Positions 48,846-61,348 of a stretch of DNA of 64,000 bases are shown piece after piece. Source of the stretch: Spinellus fusiger. Taxonomy: Eukaryota > Mucoromycota > Mucoromycetes > Mucorales > Phycomycetaceae. Made by a program: the position numbers and the translations under genes. The stretch spans positions 434,001-498,000 of the forward strand of contig JALLLS010000014.1 of the NCBI GenBank assembly GCA_025094145.1, given 5' to 3'. The stretch's first letter is position 1. Each line of letters opens with the position of its first letter. Under the pieces are notes generated by a model. The model did no database searches. It was not told the DNA's origin and was given only the letters and a program-made list of their open reading frames with translations.

Positions 48846-51800
48846 TCATTCCTTTGAGTCCTTGCTCTGACTTGACTTCCATCCTTTCTTCTGTCGTATA
48901 GCGGCAATGACATTAGGAAACCACCACTGCCTGACAAACGTCAATGAAAAACGCGGGAGAAAAGCAAGGACAAATGACAACAGAAAAGTCAACCAAAATG
49001 AACCCTGACTGTACAACACAGACGCCATGCCATGAATATCCGTATTACTAGAAGACCCGTACAGTACTACCCATAGCATAACAATGAGCAGCTCAATAGC
49101 AATGGCCAGAAACATAATCCAAGTCCAGTAATACGTATTGAATCCAGGGACAAGATTCGCTAGTGTAATAATAGTAATTGCTACACTAGTGGAGAATTCC
49201 AGCATAGATCCACTTCCCATGGCACTAGGCAATGGCTCATAGAAAAAGTAAAATGAATAAAACACAGCCAGAGACTGCCAGAGACAATCCAAAAAGTACA
49301 GCCAGAACCGTGTTTTGGTGTAAAGTCTTTGGTGGATCCCTACTTCATAGGCCTCAGGATACTCCCCAAGATCTTCTCTCGACAGGTCTTGGTCTGTGGC
49401 TCCTAGAACAATCACAGGAATCAGTGTAAAAATCATATTATACAGCTGTAGAAAAGAGTAGTCGTAAAAGATATTGCCAGAAAACTGGCTGTAGATCTGA
49501 TACCAAAGCGAGGGAAGGACCCACACGATATTCTTGAAGAAAAAGTTGAGCACCATTTCTGCAATGCGTCCGTAGTTCCAATGGCCCTGGACCAGTAACA
49601 ATCGACGAAGGAATCGGAATTGAGCAATAGAATAGTCTGAAGCCATGGCAGCCTGAGCACCTTCTTTGCCTGCAATGCCTATACCCACATTGGCTGCTTG
49701 AATCATGGACACATCATTGGCCCCATCACCAATAGCAAGTGTCATGGCTCCCTTTTCTTTTCTTACGAGTTCCACAACAAGCGCCTTTTGCAGTGGACTC
49801 ACACGACAACAAATAACACTTTTGCACAAAAGAGCTATTTCAAGAAGAAGAGCTCTGGTCTCTTTTGTATCCAGCAGGCTATGAAGTGTACTGCCCTGTA
49901 GAACAAGTGCATTGCTGCCTTTGGATTGTGCTAGGGTGTCTGCAAGTTCATGGAGATGTGAGAGATGTGAATCCTCAAGTGTGCACAATGTCATGTCTTG
50001 GGTTAATAAATGGCATGCATAGCCAATATTAATGGCTGTTTCCAACTTATCGCCTGTCAGCACCCACAGCTTTATGCCTGCTCTTTGTAAATCAGCAATG
50101 GTCTCTGGTACACCTTCCTGCAGCTTGTCTTCTATGCCTGTTGCCCCCAGTAAAGTAAACTCGCATTCCAACTTGTCCTGCAATGCCTCCACCCGTTCTT
50201 CTCTACCTTCTGTTGCTGTTACAGCCTCCTCCATGGCCAGATCCCACACCTCATAGTCCATGGGATCTAAAATACGCTGAGCAAGAACAAGAGTGCGCAG
50301 TCCATCCTTTGAAAAGGCCTCAATGTCTCGCTGTGTACTTTCTTCTACAATGACCTGTCCTTCCTTCAGTCGCTCAAACATAACATTGTCTGCTCCTTTA
50401 CAGTAAAGCATGATGTCGTTCCAAGGCAAAGGTCGTCTCACAATAATGCTCATGCGTTTACGTGTAGAAGAAAAGGCCAGTACTCTTAGGACTTGGTACT
50501 CTAAGATGTTTCCAAGACAATCTACTGTCACCTTGCTGCCTTGTCGAGAGACAAATGCAAATCCACAGTCTCTTGCTGCTGAAACAAGGGCTGCTTCATC
50601 GGGTGATTCTGCATTGTACATCAACTGCACTTGTACGGTGGGATCCACTGGTACAGTAGATGGAGTGGTAAATGCCTTGCCGACTCCCTTTTTCTTCTTC
50701 TTAGAAAGACCCAGGTTTTTCCAGATCTTTTGTTTGCTTGCTTTGAGTGGAGTGTGGAGGATAGGTGCAGGTGTGATAGGGGAAGAGACAACAATAGGCT
50801 CTTCTTTTGGCTTTTCATCCTGGACTTCTTTGCATTGTCCATTGGCATCGACTGTTTCTACAACAACAGTATGACATACGGCCAGCAGTGTAAAGAAGTC
50901 TGTGCAGGCATCGGGCTGAGTCTCCAAGTCTTCAAATACACGCTGATCAGCAAAAGAGAGACGGGTGGGGTCTTGAGAAGCATAGCATGGTTGGAATACA
51001 CGGTGCATGGCCTTCAAGTACTCTTCAAAATCATAACAGGGCGATGCCTTTGTTCCTGTAGTTCCTGGTTTGGTTCTTGTTGAGGAAATTGAGGAAATTG
51101 AGGAAATTGAGGAAGCTGAAGAAGCTGAGGAAGCTGAGGAAGATCCTTTTCTTAACCTAGCCCCGAGAGCGCCCTCTGATTCTGGCTGGAATCCGTTATT
51201 GCCATAACGTCGACCCTTGATACTGCATTCACGAAACTCCATGACATTTTGTGTCAGTGTACCTGTCTTGTCAGAGAATACATATTCAATTTGGCCAAGG
51301 TCATCAGATAAGTTCCACTATGAATATATATATATATATGTATGTATGTGTGTGTGTGGGTGGGTGGGTGGGTGGGGAGAGACTTGTTATCATCTGAAGA
51401 CAATAGCATAAAATGGACATACAGACTTTGGAATACATGGCTGGGACGTACTTGTATTCCACATTTCGATATCATTCCAAATAAAATAAGCCTGCAGAGA
51501 AAGAGAGAATTGAATGACTTTAATGATCCATCGTTGTTCTTGGTACTTACCTGAAAGGACTTTACGAATTCAATCGACACATAGAGAGAAATAGGAATAA
51601 TGTTCTGAAAGATAATTAAACTCGCCCTACCATAACATCAATGACTATCAGCTCTTCTATTTCTCACCATTACCAAAAGTTAAGAAATCCTGTATAAGCA
51701 GGTGATTCTGATTGACCAGAATACAAATCTCCTGCTGCTGACCGACTGTTTTTTTGTTTCAAAATGCCCGACATGGCTGCACATACAAAAGACAGCAAGA

Positions 51801-52998
51801 ACAAAACAGCAAAGGCAACAATGATATCTCTGTTCATTTGACGCTCCATCTGACTGCGTTTGGAAGGAGTGTCGCCTGAATTCAACATGATCTTGGTATC
51901 TGTGCCTGTAAACAGTACCATGGCAATGACCCAAGGTGTGTTCCTAACAATATGGCCTCTTAACAGTAAATGATCCCCAGACAAGGACACTTTTTTTGTC
52001 TCTTTCCATGTCGTACTACTGCCATTGCCTGTGCCTGTGCCTGTGAATATCTTGTCCAGAAGAGTGACTGTCCCTTGAAAGCTATAAAGATCCGGACTGG
52101 GTGGACCTGTTTCAATGTAAAAGTGACACTTGTCCAAACATGCTTCTCCACTCTGCAGATCCGTGTACTCTTCAAGACCCTGTCGTGATTTAAGATTCGT
52201 TTCTCCGTCTAAATCTTTTGTTTCGACATAGCACACATTGGACGCATTGGCACTGGAGAGTACAATCGCATCTGCAGGAACACACTCTCCATTCCTCAGT
52301 AGAATAAAATCACCTACTCGTACTTCTTTAGCAAGACAAGGCTCGAAAACACCTCTTTTATCTGTAGTAATAAACTGTGGACTATAGTTGGTGTTTGTAT
52401 AACCCACCAATGTATGAGTAGGTGTACTGTTATAATGGGTATCCACTTTATGACGCTCATAGTCCTCTAATCCATCTTTAATAGCACTGATAAAAACCAC
52501 AACACAAATAGGAAGGAGTGTCAAGGCAGGAGATTTGATGCCAAACATGGGCAGTAGCTGGAGAATGGCCATGGCTAGGAAATATAAATTGGCAATTCTT
52601 CGGAACTGTTCAAATAGGTTTTTAGGCACAAATGTCAACAGAGTGTATTTTGATGTGCGGACTTGGTTCGAAGTGTAGTGTGTCCGTGTGTTACCGTGTG
52701 TATCGAGTTCGTTGGGAGGCAAAGGTAAGTTAACAAACACACGCCGTCCACCCTTTGGGATTTTACGCAGCTTGACAGTAGAATGGCTATGGCTGGTCCA
52801 GGAATTGCGGCGAGTGTCTGGAGAGGCTGCTGAAAAAGACACTACGGGCGTAGACAGGGACATTGGGTCACTGAAGGAGTAAGCATAGGACGGACGAGAC
52901 GCTGGGTTATGGTTTTGGTGTTCATCCATAATACGAGAAGGCTTTGGTCTTTTTCTTCCCCACATACTACTACAAAGAGTGGACAGAGAAAACTTCAT
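48846..52998 (-). CDS. P4-ATPase aminophospholipid flippase, 1311 aa, four exons
   Basis: Moves phospholipids from the outer to the cytosolic leaflet using ATP. Exons: 52998-51674, 51620-51551, 51491-51423, 51317-48846. Landmarks: [20 protein letters not shown] near residue 130; PADAIVLSS and [10 protein letters not shown] (residues 261-270, the P4 form of the actuator motif); [19 protein letters not shown] (the P4-type transmembrane 4 motif); phosphorylation site [10 protein letters not shown] with Asp504; [14 protein letters not shown] and [15 protein letters not shown] (nucleotide domain); [19 protein letters not shown]; and [20 protein letters not shown] (residues 1017-1036). The exon 1/2 junction uses a pyrimidine-poor acceptor (GGGCGAG) but restores the conserved helix. 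A Ser/Ile-rich insert follows the phosphorylation site and is encoded by a short tandem repeat. It needs a CDC50-type partner by family rule; none is in this window. Confidence 0.95.
51083..51145. repeat. Coding tandem repeat in the flippase (Ser-Ile / Ser-Ala tract)
   Basis: A 9-bp unit (gaggaaatt, drifting to gaggaagct) is repeated about seven times in frame and encodes the [16 protein letters not shown] tract in the loop after the phosphorylation site. It is a likely length-polymorphic site. Confidence 0.85.
51318..51422. repeat. TA/TG/GGGT simple repeats in a flippase intron
   Basis: The 105-nt third intron includes (TA)n, (TATG)n, (TG)n and (GGGT)n runs from about 51329 to 51376. The G-rich part, on the plus strand, has four GGG-type blocks spaced by T and could form a G-quadruplex in principle. 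Confidence 0.8.
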
Positions 52999-53573
52999 CT
53001 AGTGATAACTAAAGATAATAAAAATAGAATAGAAAACACTCGAGGCATAGAAAGAAGAAAAAAGAAAGAAAAAAAAAAGAAAGATGAAAGGTCCACTGTT
53101 CTTCACAGTCACGGTGCTCGGGAAGGGCTAGTGCTTCTGCCTTTGAATTCCTTATCCATCCTGGGCTTGTCTTGTGTATCTTGGATCATTGATAACCTAT
53201 ACTGTCCAATGAAAATGCAGTACTTGATTTCCTTCATGCACAACAGATAGCTTTTCCTGGGCCTATTCTGAGAGGGAAAATACAGTGTCCATCTTAGCTG
53301 CCAATGTAATAATGACGTATCTTTTCTTTCTTTCTTTTTTTTACCTTTGGGCTCATAAGAGGCTATTTATGAGAAGAATACGCCATATTTGTGTCATGAA
53401 GGCCTGTTGCAATTTAGAGATAAGTCACAGAACGCCAACAGTCTTATTACTTTATCAAAATCTGTCTCTCTTTGTCTGTGTGTGCCCACCAGTCTCTCTT
53501 TGGATAGCAAGTCACTCTCTTTCACTATGAAGTCAAGGAAACAGCAGCTGATCTTCAACTCTTATTTTTTGTC
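52999..53573. promoter_or_regulatory. Divergent intergenic region between flippase and TMEM128-like gene
   Basis: 575 bp between two divergent start codons (52998 minus, 53574 plus), so it should hold both promoters. Contains an A/G-rich tract at about 53050-53090 and a pyrimidine run at 53320-53345. Frames here have no motif. Confidence 0.4.
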
Positions 53574-54147
53574 ATGGATCCACACGTGAGGCCACTACAA
53601 CAGAGACACCGTGGACGTATATCTTCTCGTGTTCATCACCCATTGCAGGCCACACTCTCTTCTTTACCACACATTGTTATTTCAGGTGCTATTGTCTTTG
53701 TCACCACAAAACATACTAAAGAAGCCACAGTAAGGTAAAGAAAAAAAAAAGACATACAACGAGTGAAGAGGGAGTTTGTCTTGTATTCTTGGTAACTCAT
53801 TGACATGATTCCAACTTTCTTTAAAAATAAATAGAGATTTAAGTATTGGATGGTTTCTTCTTGGATCGATTGGATTCCTGTGTGTGTGCAGTCTATTTGT
53901 CTACCTTCAACTCAGACAGGCTGATTACCAAGATTGGAGAAGAAATCCAACGACAAGCAAGGCCATTGAAATAGCCAGTATGGGATTTATTGTTACGCTG
54001 TTTGGCTACCATTGTGCACTATGGCCAGTCTATCACTGGTTCACTCCTTTGGTGGTTGTCTCGGGACTTTTGCTTGCTTCTACTGGTCTTCATATAGCCA
54101 CTGCATGGGCAATGCATGGGCAATGCATGGGCAGGAATAGGCCCTGA
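53574..54147 (+). CDS. TMEM128-like four-helix membrane protein, 157 aa, two exons
   Basis: Exon 1 is 53574-53734 and exon 2 is 53835-54147, joined as an Arg codon through a 100-nt intron. The N-terminal ~25 residues are basic (MDPHVRPLQQRHRGRISSRV). Four hydrophobic segments follow: HIVISGAIVFVTT, GWFLLGSIGFLCVCSLFVYL, GFIVTLFGYHCALWPVY and FTPLVVVSGLLLASTGLHIA. The stretch ALWPVYHWFTPLVVV resembles the equivalent ALW-x-V-x2-FFTP region of animal TMEM128 as I remember it, and size and topology agree. Molecular function of that family is poorly known. The C-terminus has a short repeat (WAMHGQCMG) from a duplicated DNA unit near 54100-54130. Confidence 0.72.
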
Positions 54148-55263
54148 AGAAAGGATAGACACAATGTCTTTAGGTTGATAAGTGAATAGTATTGATACTA
54201 TAAATTTGATTGATTCTTACTACTATTCTACCTTCTGATGTTTTAAGGTCTATAAGATAGCTGAATAAAGAGGAACCTGAGTTGGAATGAATACAATACA
54301 AATATGATATTAAAAGGAAATATTGTTTTGAATAAAGTCATTGCTAAACAAAGTGAGTTCATTACATATAAAAAGAGCCTATAAACAAGCCTTCTATTTT
54401 TTGAGTTATTATACTTCAGATATACAACAAGAAGAAAGTACTTACTGCTTACAATCACTCAAGTCATAGTCAGGTAGAAAATAAATATGTTTTATTAGTC
54501 ATCCCATAAATGAATGTGGCTTCTATAGTCTTTTTGAATGGAATCTGTACAAGTATAAATAAAGTGATATGTGTAAATCAATGTAGTATGTCCACTTTCC
54601 GACTTTTCATCATTTAAACAATAACTCATGTCTTCATAACTCTTCTCAACAATTCTACTATAAAGAACGACATACCTCTCTTGCAGGCTTATCCATAGAT
54701 ATGTCAAGAATAGATAGATACATACATACATACAAGGCTCAAATAGACTCATGGGAAGTAATAACAGTAGTTGTATGCCAATAAAATTGATCATAGATCC
54801 TCTATTAAAGTAATTGACTCATACTCTTTTTGATACTATTAATGAGATGTAATCAGGTAACTTTGATATATTTTGAAGGCTAGTGGGTTGCAAAGGACAC
54901 TATAAACTCCATAAACCATACTAATGCCCTGAGAAATATGCAGTATTCTGAGTTCACTATTTATACAGTCTACTTTATAGATAAAATACTGGTTTAATTG
55001 AGTTATTGTATTGAAAGCTTTAAAGCTTCTCAAAGCGTTAAATGCAATTACAACTTATTACAATTTCAAAGATACTTACAGCCATCAAGACTATTATTGA
55101 TAAAACTATAGCTAATACTAATTGACCGTTTGGCTTTTTTCTTTCTTTCTTTCTTTCTTCATTCATTCATTCATTTGTTCGTTTGTTTGTTCATTCATTC
55201 AAAAGCTATTATTGTGTGTGTGTGTGTGTGTGTGCGTGTGTATGTGATGTATACTCTTCTAAT
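54148..55263. other. Convergent AT-rich spacer
   Basis: 1.1 kb between two facing stop codons. Contains (TTTC)n and (ATTC)n runs at 55140-55200 and (GT)n at 55214-55234. Three frames of 64-99 codons on the minus strand are AT-biased and lack motifs. Confidence 0.5.
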
Positions 55264-58200
55264 TCAAGCAATATTTTTTGGTGGCTCTTGGTAAGATTGT
55301 ATAAAGTAATTCAGGCTGTCATGGTAAGATTTCTCATACACTTTAATATAATTTTCTCCAAACACTTGAGCCCTTCCAATAAGGTGCTTGTATGAACTTG
55401 CAGTCTGACGTCCCCAGTGATTGGCACATTGATTGGCATAGGTATGGGCTTGTGAGATAATAATCTGGCTCACAGGTGGACTTGTGCCTTGTGAGGGTGT
55501 AGAGTATGTCCTTGAATGAGATGAAAAAGAGAAACGAACCTGCGCTTCATCTTTGACTTTATATAGCATGGAGTCGCTGGACTGGGAAAGAGGGATTTCA
55601 ACTTGAGAATATTTTTGCACTGCCACGTCTCTTTGGGTTTGTAGCATCAATGGCATAGGCTTCTTACTACCAGCATGTATGGGTTCTCGAGTAGTCACCT
55701 CTTTATGCATTAGACTACTAGGGTAGGTTTGTGAGGTCATGGTATTATCATACGTAGGTAATGTAAAAGTGTTGGGTTTTTGTTTATCTTCCTGACCATA
55801 ATATCCTGTATCGTCAAATGAAAGAGGGGTTTTGACTTGAATATCCGTCCGCGCCCTCATTTCTAGTCGCATTCGTACTTTTTGTTGCGTTTGTAGCATC
55901 TCCATATATTTCTGACGATCGGTGTTTGTAAACTCTTGATTATTGATTTGTTTATGCATTTGGGTACCAGAGTAAGTTCTTGAAGGTGTGTTATTACCAT
56001 AAGCAGGCGATGTGAAAGTATTGGGTTCATGTTCATTTTTTTGATCGTAATGTTCTGAATAGTTAAGTGAATGTAGACTGGTTTGATCTTGAGCTTGAAT
56101 ACTGGGTGGTAGATGGGGTGACTTGACCTTGAAAGAGGAGTCGTTTTTAGCTTGGGAGTAATAGTCATTCTTTATTTCTGGTTCTTCTTGTGACGGTTGT
56201 TGTTGTTGGATCAAGAATAGCTGTTCGCTTTTTATATTAAATAAGGGACCTTTAGAATATGGTATATCGTACTCGGAATGTTCTTGGGCCTGTGATTTCT
56301 TCTGTGTTCGTGTTCGTGTTCGTGTTCGTGTCGGTACTTTTACATGGTCTCCTTGTAGTTTTTCCGTTGGCTTTCCTTTTGCTTTCCTCTCTCTTTGAAA
56401 ATGACCAGGTGTCTTCATAGTGTATGTCTGTGTCTGTGTTTTTGTGCCAACGTAAGGCCGTGTTTCAATAAAAGTATTAACTTGAGATGATCCCTGGGGT
56501 TGTATAGTGTATTGGGCTCCCATACCAAAGTGGGAAGAGTGAGTTGGTTCCTGATGATGGCTTTTTTTTTCAAATGGGCTAGGCTCTGCTAGTAAATATT
56601 CCTTCAATGGTTTCCCACGGCAATCCTTAAAAATCCACACAAGTAATTGTAGATAGAAAATATATAAGTAGTGTGTCTTTTTTAATTTTATTTTTATATA
56701 AAAGAAAAAAACTGAAATATTTTATCTGTTTACCTGTGAATAAGAGGAATCATGCGGGACTACTTGACTGTGTGTGTTTGAATATTGGTAGTAATCAGTT
56801 TGTGATTGTTTAGGGTAGTATATAGAAAAGTTCATATCATCCTCAAGGCATGTTTGTAGCTTTTGTGAAAAACTTTCATATTTCTCTATACATCTGTCTT
56901 GGCTGCCCAATATCTCGTGTACTGGTGGAAGACTATTTTCTGAATGCACATGAAAAGAAGATGGGTGTGCCTGAGATCCTAGAGCTCTGTATGTATAATT
57001 TTTGTTAGGTTGGTCATGATCAAGAAGATGAGACGACCAGCTTAAGGTTCCAGGAGTTCCTTGTGTTTGAGACTCATTGACTATAGAATGATGGCCTGGA
57101 TCCATTGGAAGTGTTTGGTTGATATCTTGAAAATTATTCTGATGCATAGAATAGCCTTGTTCTTTTCCTTGACGAAGCTTTGAGTTGTTTTCCGAAGCCT
57201 GAGCAAGAGCGAGAGCCAGCGCTCTTGCTAGATGAGGAACAGATTCTGTGGACAGTGCTTCTGTTAACACTTTGGTCAATGTCGGAACTGATTCTTTGGT
57301 GGATATAAGAGTTAAAGCTTTAGTTAAGGAGGGTACCAGATTATCAACACGGTTCTGATGGATAGAAAAAGCATTTGAAGTGCTAGAATCTAGAGTGTTT
57401 TCTTGTTCATTCATAGTCTCTTCGGATGGTAACCCAATTGGTATTTCTTGTTTTTCGACTAGTGGAGACTCAGTCTTAAAGTCCTGCTTTTTGTTTTTCC
57501 TGGAATTTTGAGGGTTCTGTGCTATCATTGTCTTTTCAACTTGCAACTCAAGAGAAAGTGAAGTAGGTGTTTCAGGATTTGATCTTGGCTTTTCTGGCCA
57601 TGGGTTATATCTTTGAGGCTTCTCTGGAGAATCTTGTAATTGGTAAAAGTCAGGGTTATCACCCAAAGGCAGTACGGTAGGGTTTTCCCATGTAGTGGAA
57701 GGGTAAGCATAGTGACTCAGCGTTTGTTTAGAGGGTAGTCCCACAGATGAATACATATTTTGTCCAGTGGAAAAAGCATCTTGAACATACACATGAGAAT
57801 TGTAGTAAGCCTGTTCTTGAGGATAGTATTGAGTCTGAACAGAAGAATATGATTCATTTTCTTTTTGATTATAAGCAGTCGTAGATGATGCCCCTTTAGA
57901 AAAGATCGGATCTACGAATGAAGCAACAGAACAATGTGAACGAGAGCGTGAACTGTAATATGATTGAGATTGAGGCTGATATTCAGCATTAGATAGTATC
58001 TGTGAATTTTAAAAAAAATAAAAAAAGGAGTTAAAAATAGATGACTGAGTTGACAATGATCATAGTAGATAAAAAGACGCGTTACCTGAGAAACATAGCT
58101 AGGATAGTTTTGAAAATAAGGATGATTTGGATGAGTTTGGTGGTCATTATGTATCTAAGAGATAATTAAGTGAGAAATCTTTTAATTTGTATACACATTA

Positions 58201-61200
58201 ACTTACCTGTGACAAAGAGTAACTATAATTCAACATATTAGATTGCTCATTTGGGAATGACGGGTGTTGGAACTGTGAATCAAGGGGATGCTATTGAGTA
58301 TGAGATTGTAACTCTTATGTTTGTTTGTTTGTTTTTATAGTTTCACCTTTCTAGTGCTTAAATTTATCTGCTCAGTCATGGGTATTGATTGGTTTGTACT
58401 TTCATTTGGGGATTGATCGGATGCTGGTGACCAATGCTGCTGCTGATGTTGCTGATGTTCTTGAGCTTGTGATTGAATCTGAGGGTATGGATGTACGTGA
58501 AGAGGAATATGAGGGCGGGGGTGAGAAAGACGGTTAGGATGTTGCGGAGAGTAGACTTTTGAGTTGCCCGAGGCAGTCATTTGTAAAGATAATGAGGTGG
58601 ATACATGTGGTTGTGAAATTTGGGCCTGGCTTTGAGTATCAGAGTACATAGACGAACGATTATGGTTATAAGTATCTGATGAAGTAAGGTTTTGGTGTTG
58701 GATTAAAGATTCGGAATAAAGGGAAGGCTGATTGTAGGTAATAGATTTTTCATATGTCTGTGCTTGATCTTGTACTTGAGGCCCTGAATTATCATTAATG
58801 TATGACTTAGAACGAGAAGACATAAGGGATGCTAATTAATATTAGAGTAAAAAAAAGTAATTAATAAAAAAAAATTGATATATCATTTGAAATCTGATAC
58901 TACATACCTATCTTAACAGAGATTCGCTTGGTTGGGCGTTGTGATAAGAATTTTGCAACGAAACGTTTAGTTATGGGGTCTTTATCGATTTCTTTTCCAC
59001 TCGGAGAAAGCGACAACTGTACGGAAAAATCTTGGGCTATATCAGCAGAGTTAAGGCTGCTACTGGAAGGTTGGCTGGCCAAAGGATATATTGATTCTTT
59101 AATTGGTAAGCTGGTAGAAGGCTTTTGATCAGTTTTACTACTAATTGATGTCACTGGTAGTATAACGTTATTTTGTTTAGTCAGATCCGAGCTAGATTCT
59201 TCAGCAGATAACAATGTACTAGTATTTTGATCTCCTATTTCAACAGCTGGGCCTGTTGTATATGCCTATAAGAAATTGTCTCAAAAAATCCATGAAAACT
59301 TACTTTGTTTAGCCACTGGGGAAATAGATCTTTTTTCTGAGCGACGGGTAGTAGGAGTCTGCTTTCCTTTAAGAGAACGGGGCCTTGATGTTTTTAATCT
59401 TCTAATAGGCCACTCAAGTCTGAAAATTATATAATGACGATGACACCGGAAGCATCGCTTGCTTTCTTTTTCAATAATAGATTCATAGTCACATATACGA
59501 CATGAGCCTGTAGTTGAGTCTAGGAGGGTAGAAGAAACAAGTTCGGGTTCAGCTACAGAAGATAGATCGGAAAGATCATCAACAAAGCTAAACAAATCAT
59601 CATTTGGCACTGATGGTTCATGGTTTTTGTTCAAAAGATCTTCAATACCAGATCTCAGGGAAAATCTGTCTTGAAGAAATCTTACACTACTAGTGTCTTC
59701 ATTTTCTTCTTCTTTAAAGAATGAGTGAGTATTGAACACATTAAAAAGATGTTCATTTGCAAATAAGGCCACGTTGCATAATAGATCAGTAGGGGCACCT
59801 AGAAACACTTTTCCTTGTAACTTGGAAGATATTTTTGAATCTCTAGCATTCGATAGTTTAGCTTCAGGGAGAGGGACAAATAAATTGTCATTTGTATAAA
59901 TGTAGCCAACATTTTGAGTTTTTTCAGATAACACCGGATAATCAGAACTCACTGATCTGACAATAGGAGTATTTGTTTTATCACCTTGTTCTTCCAGAGT
60001 AGGAGACTTTTTTGCGCGTGTAGAGGGAGGGTAAAATCCTAATACATTAAATAATATTTTTATAATTGACACGTACCTTCATATGACACTGCTTTGCGCT
60101 TACGCGTGCTTCTTCTATTTGAACCAAATTGATGAGATGTTATGACTGCATCTTCCTCGGGTTGGAAATAGCCAACCCCAGCACTAAAGAAAAAAAGGTG
60201 AGCTAATTAAGAGAGAGAAGAATAGACTTACCGCTCGCAAGAGACACAACGGCATTCACAGTTGCTCTCACCAAAGTAATGGGCTCCATAGTACGTTGTA
60301 AGCTCCTCACCACACTTCACGTCTTTTACAATCTTAAGTGTTATTGCATTTTGACCATGAGGGACAAACTATAATAAATTATAAATTATAATTATAATTA
60401 TAAATATAAGTATCGATGGCTGTAAATATCAGAGAAAGATTATAAAGAGAAAGAATAGATTCAGTTCTCTTAATTTACCTGACAGTTTGACACACAGTCA
60501 TGCTAAGTCATTTTTTCATGAGAAAATTAGTAAGTAAAATAATCAAAAACAGATTCAAAAAAACACTAACGTTCATGAAGCGTGCAGGACCAAGGAACAG
60601 ACAGCTACAGTTCTTCCGGGTGGAAAACATTACACTAAAGTCTCGGTTCTGGCGCTTCAACTCATCATCATCTTCGGAAGCTAGACATGCAATGACACCG
60701 GAGCAAAACTTCACCTCGTCTCCCACTCTCCAGTCTTTTGTAGCTATTACACATGCTTGTGCCATTTCTCCTTCTTGACTGTAACGACGTGTATCGCTTA
60801 TTTCAAAACCCGCGCTTGGTTGGTATCTAATATTTTTCGTTCATAATAAAAAGATGAAGATAAAATCAATGAGTTAATGCGAGAAGAAATAAACAAAAAC
60901 AGAAAATAGAAAACAGAAAATAGAGACTTACATGTTAATATAGCGCTTTAAATGGTTGTTGAAGGCGGGCCTGTCTTTAGAATCTACTTTACGCACATAC
61001 TCTTGAAAGAGTCCAAGGCTATTCAACAATGAGTGAGTCTAATAGGCTCAAGTAATAAGGCTTGATCTGTTTGTCACTGCTAAATGATAATAAAAAGCAG
61101 AGCGGCCAAAGAAAAAGAAAAAAAGAAAAAAAGAAAACAGCAACTTACGCCAAACACTCTTTTACCGCGTTCTGGACATCATTGCGGTCAATGACATTAC

Positions 61201-61348
61201 GTCTAATGATGTCAATGAGCTGACCACTAGGTAATTGTTTTTCAGAATGGTCCATGTTCATCTTGATGGTACGAAACCACAAGTGAAGACCATCGAGGAA
61301 GATGTCAGCAAGGAAATCGTCGAATCTCGACAGAACATTGTATTCCAT
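55264..61348 (-). CDS. SET9: SET-domain histone H4-K20 methyltransferase (Suv4-20/SET9 type) with very long disordered tail, ~1718 aa
   Basis: Exons: 61348-61149, 61018-60932, 60826-60571, 60502-60479, 60368-60232, 60183-60077, 60038-59304, 59252-58908, 58831-58347, 58290-58207, 58154-58086, 57999-56734, 56625-55264; phases close throughout. The N-terminus has the Suv4-20/SET9 helical region (FDDFLADIFLDGLHLWFRTI, HLKRYINIYQPSAGFEI). The SET core shows KDWRVGDEVKFCSGVIACL, NRDFSVMFSTRKNCSCLFLG, PARFMN/HDCVSNCQ (the HDC part is a 24-nt exon), VKCGEELTTYYGAHYFG and NCECRCVSCER. A Cys-rich post-SET-like block (SCRICDYES ... RCFRCHRHYI) follows around residue 480. The remaining ~1,200 residues are Gln/Ser/Pro/His-rich with TRTRTRTQ-type repeats and no domain. 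It probably methylates histone H4 Lys20 in the nucleus. The tail exons could instead be a separate gene, but no start signal or promoter-like gap separates them. Confidence 0.85.

Noticed and set aside
49433..50874. Frames of 75-154 codons opposite or offset to the flippase
   Set aside because: Shadows of the long P4-ATPase exon, which carries all the family motifs in one frame.
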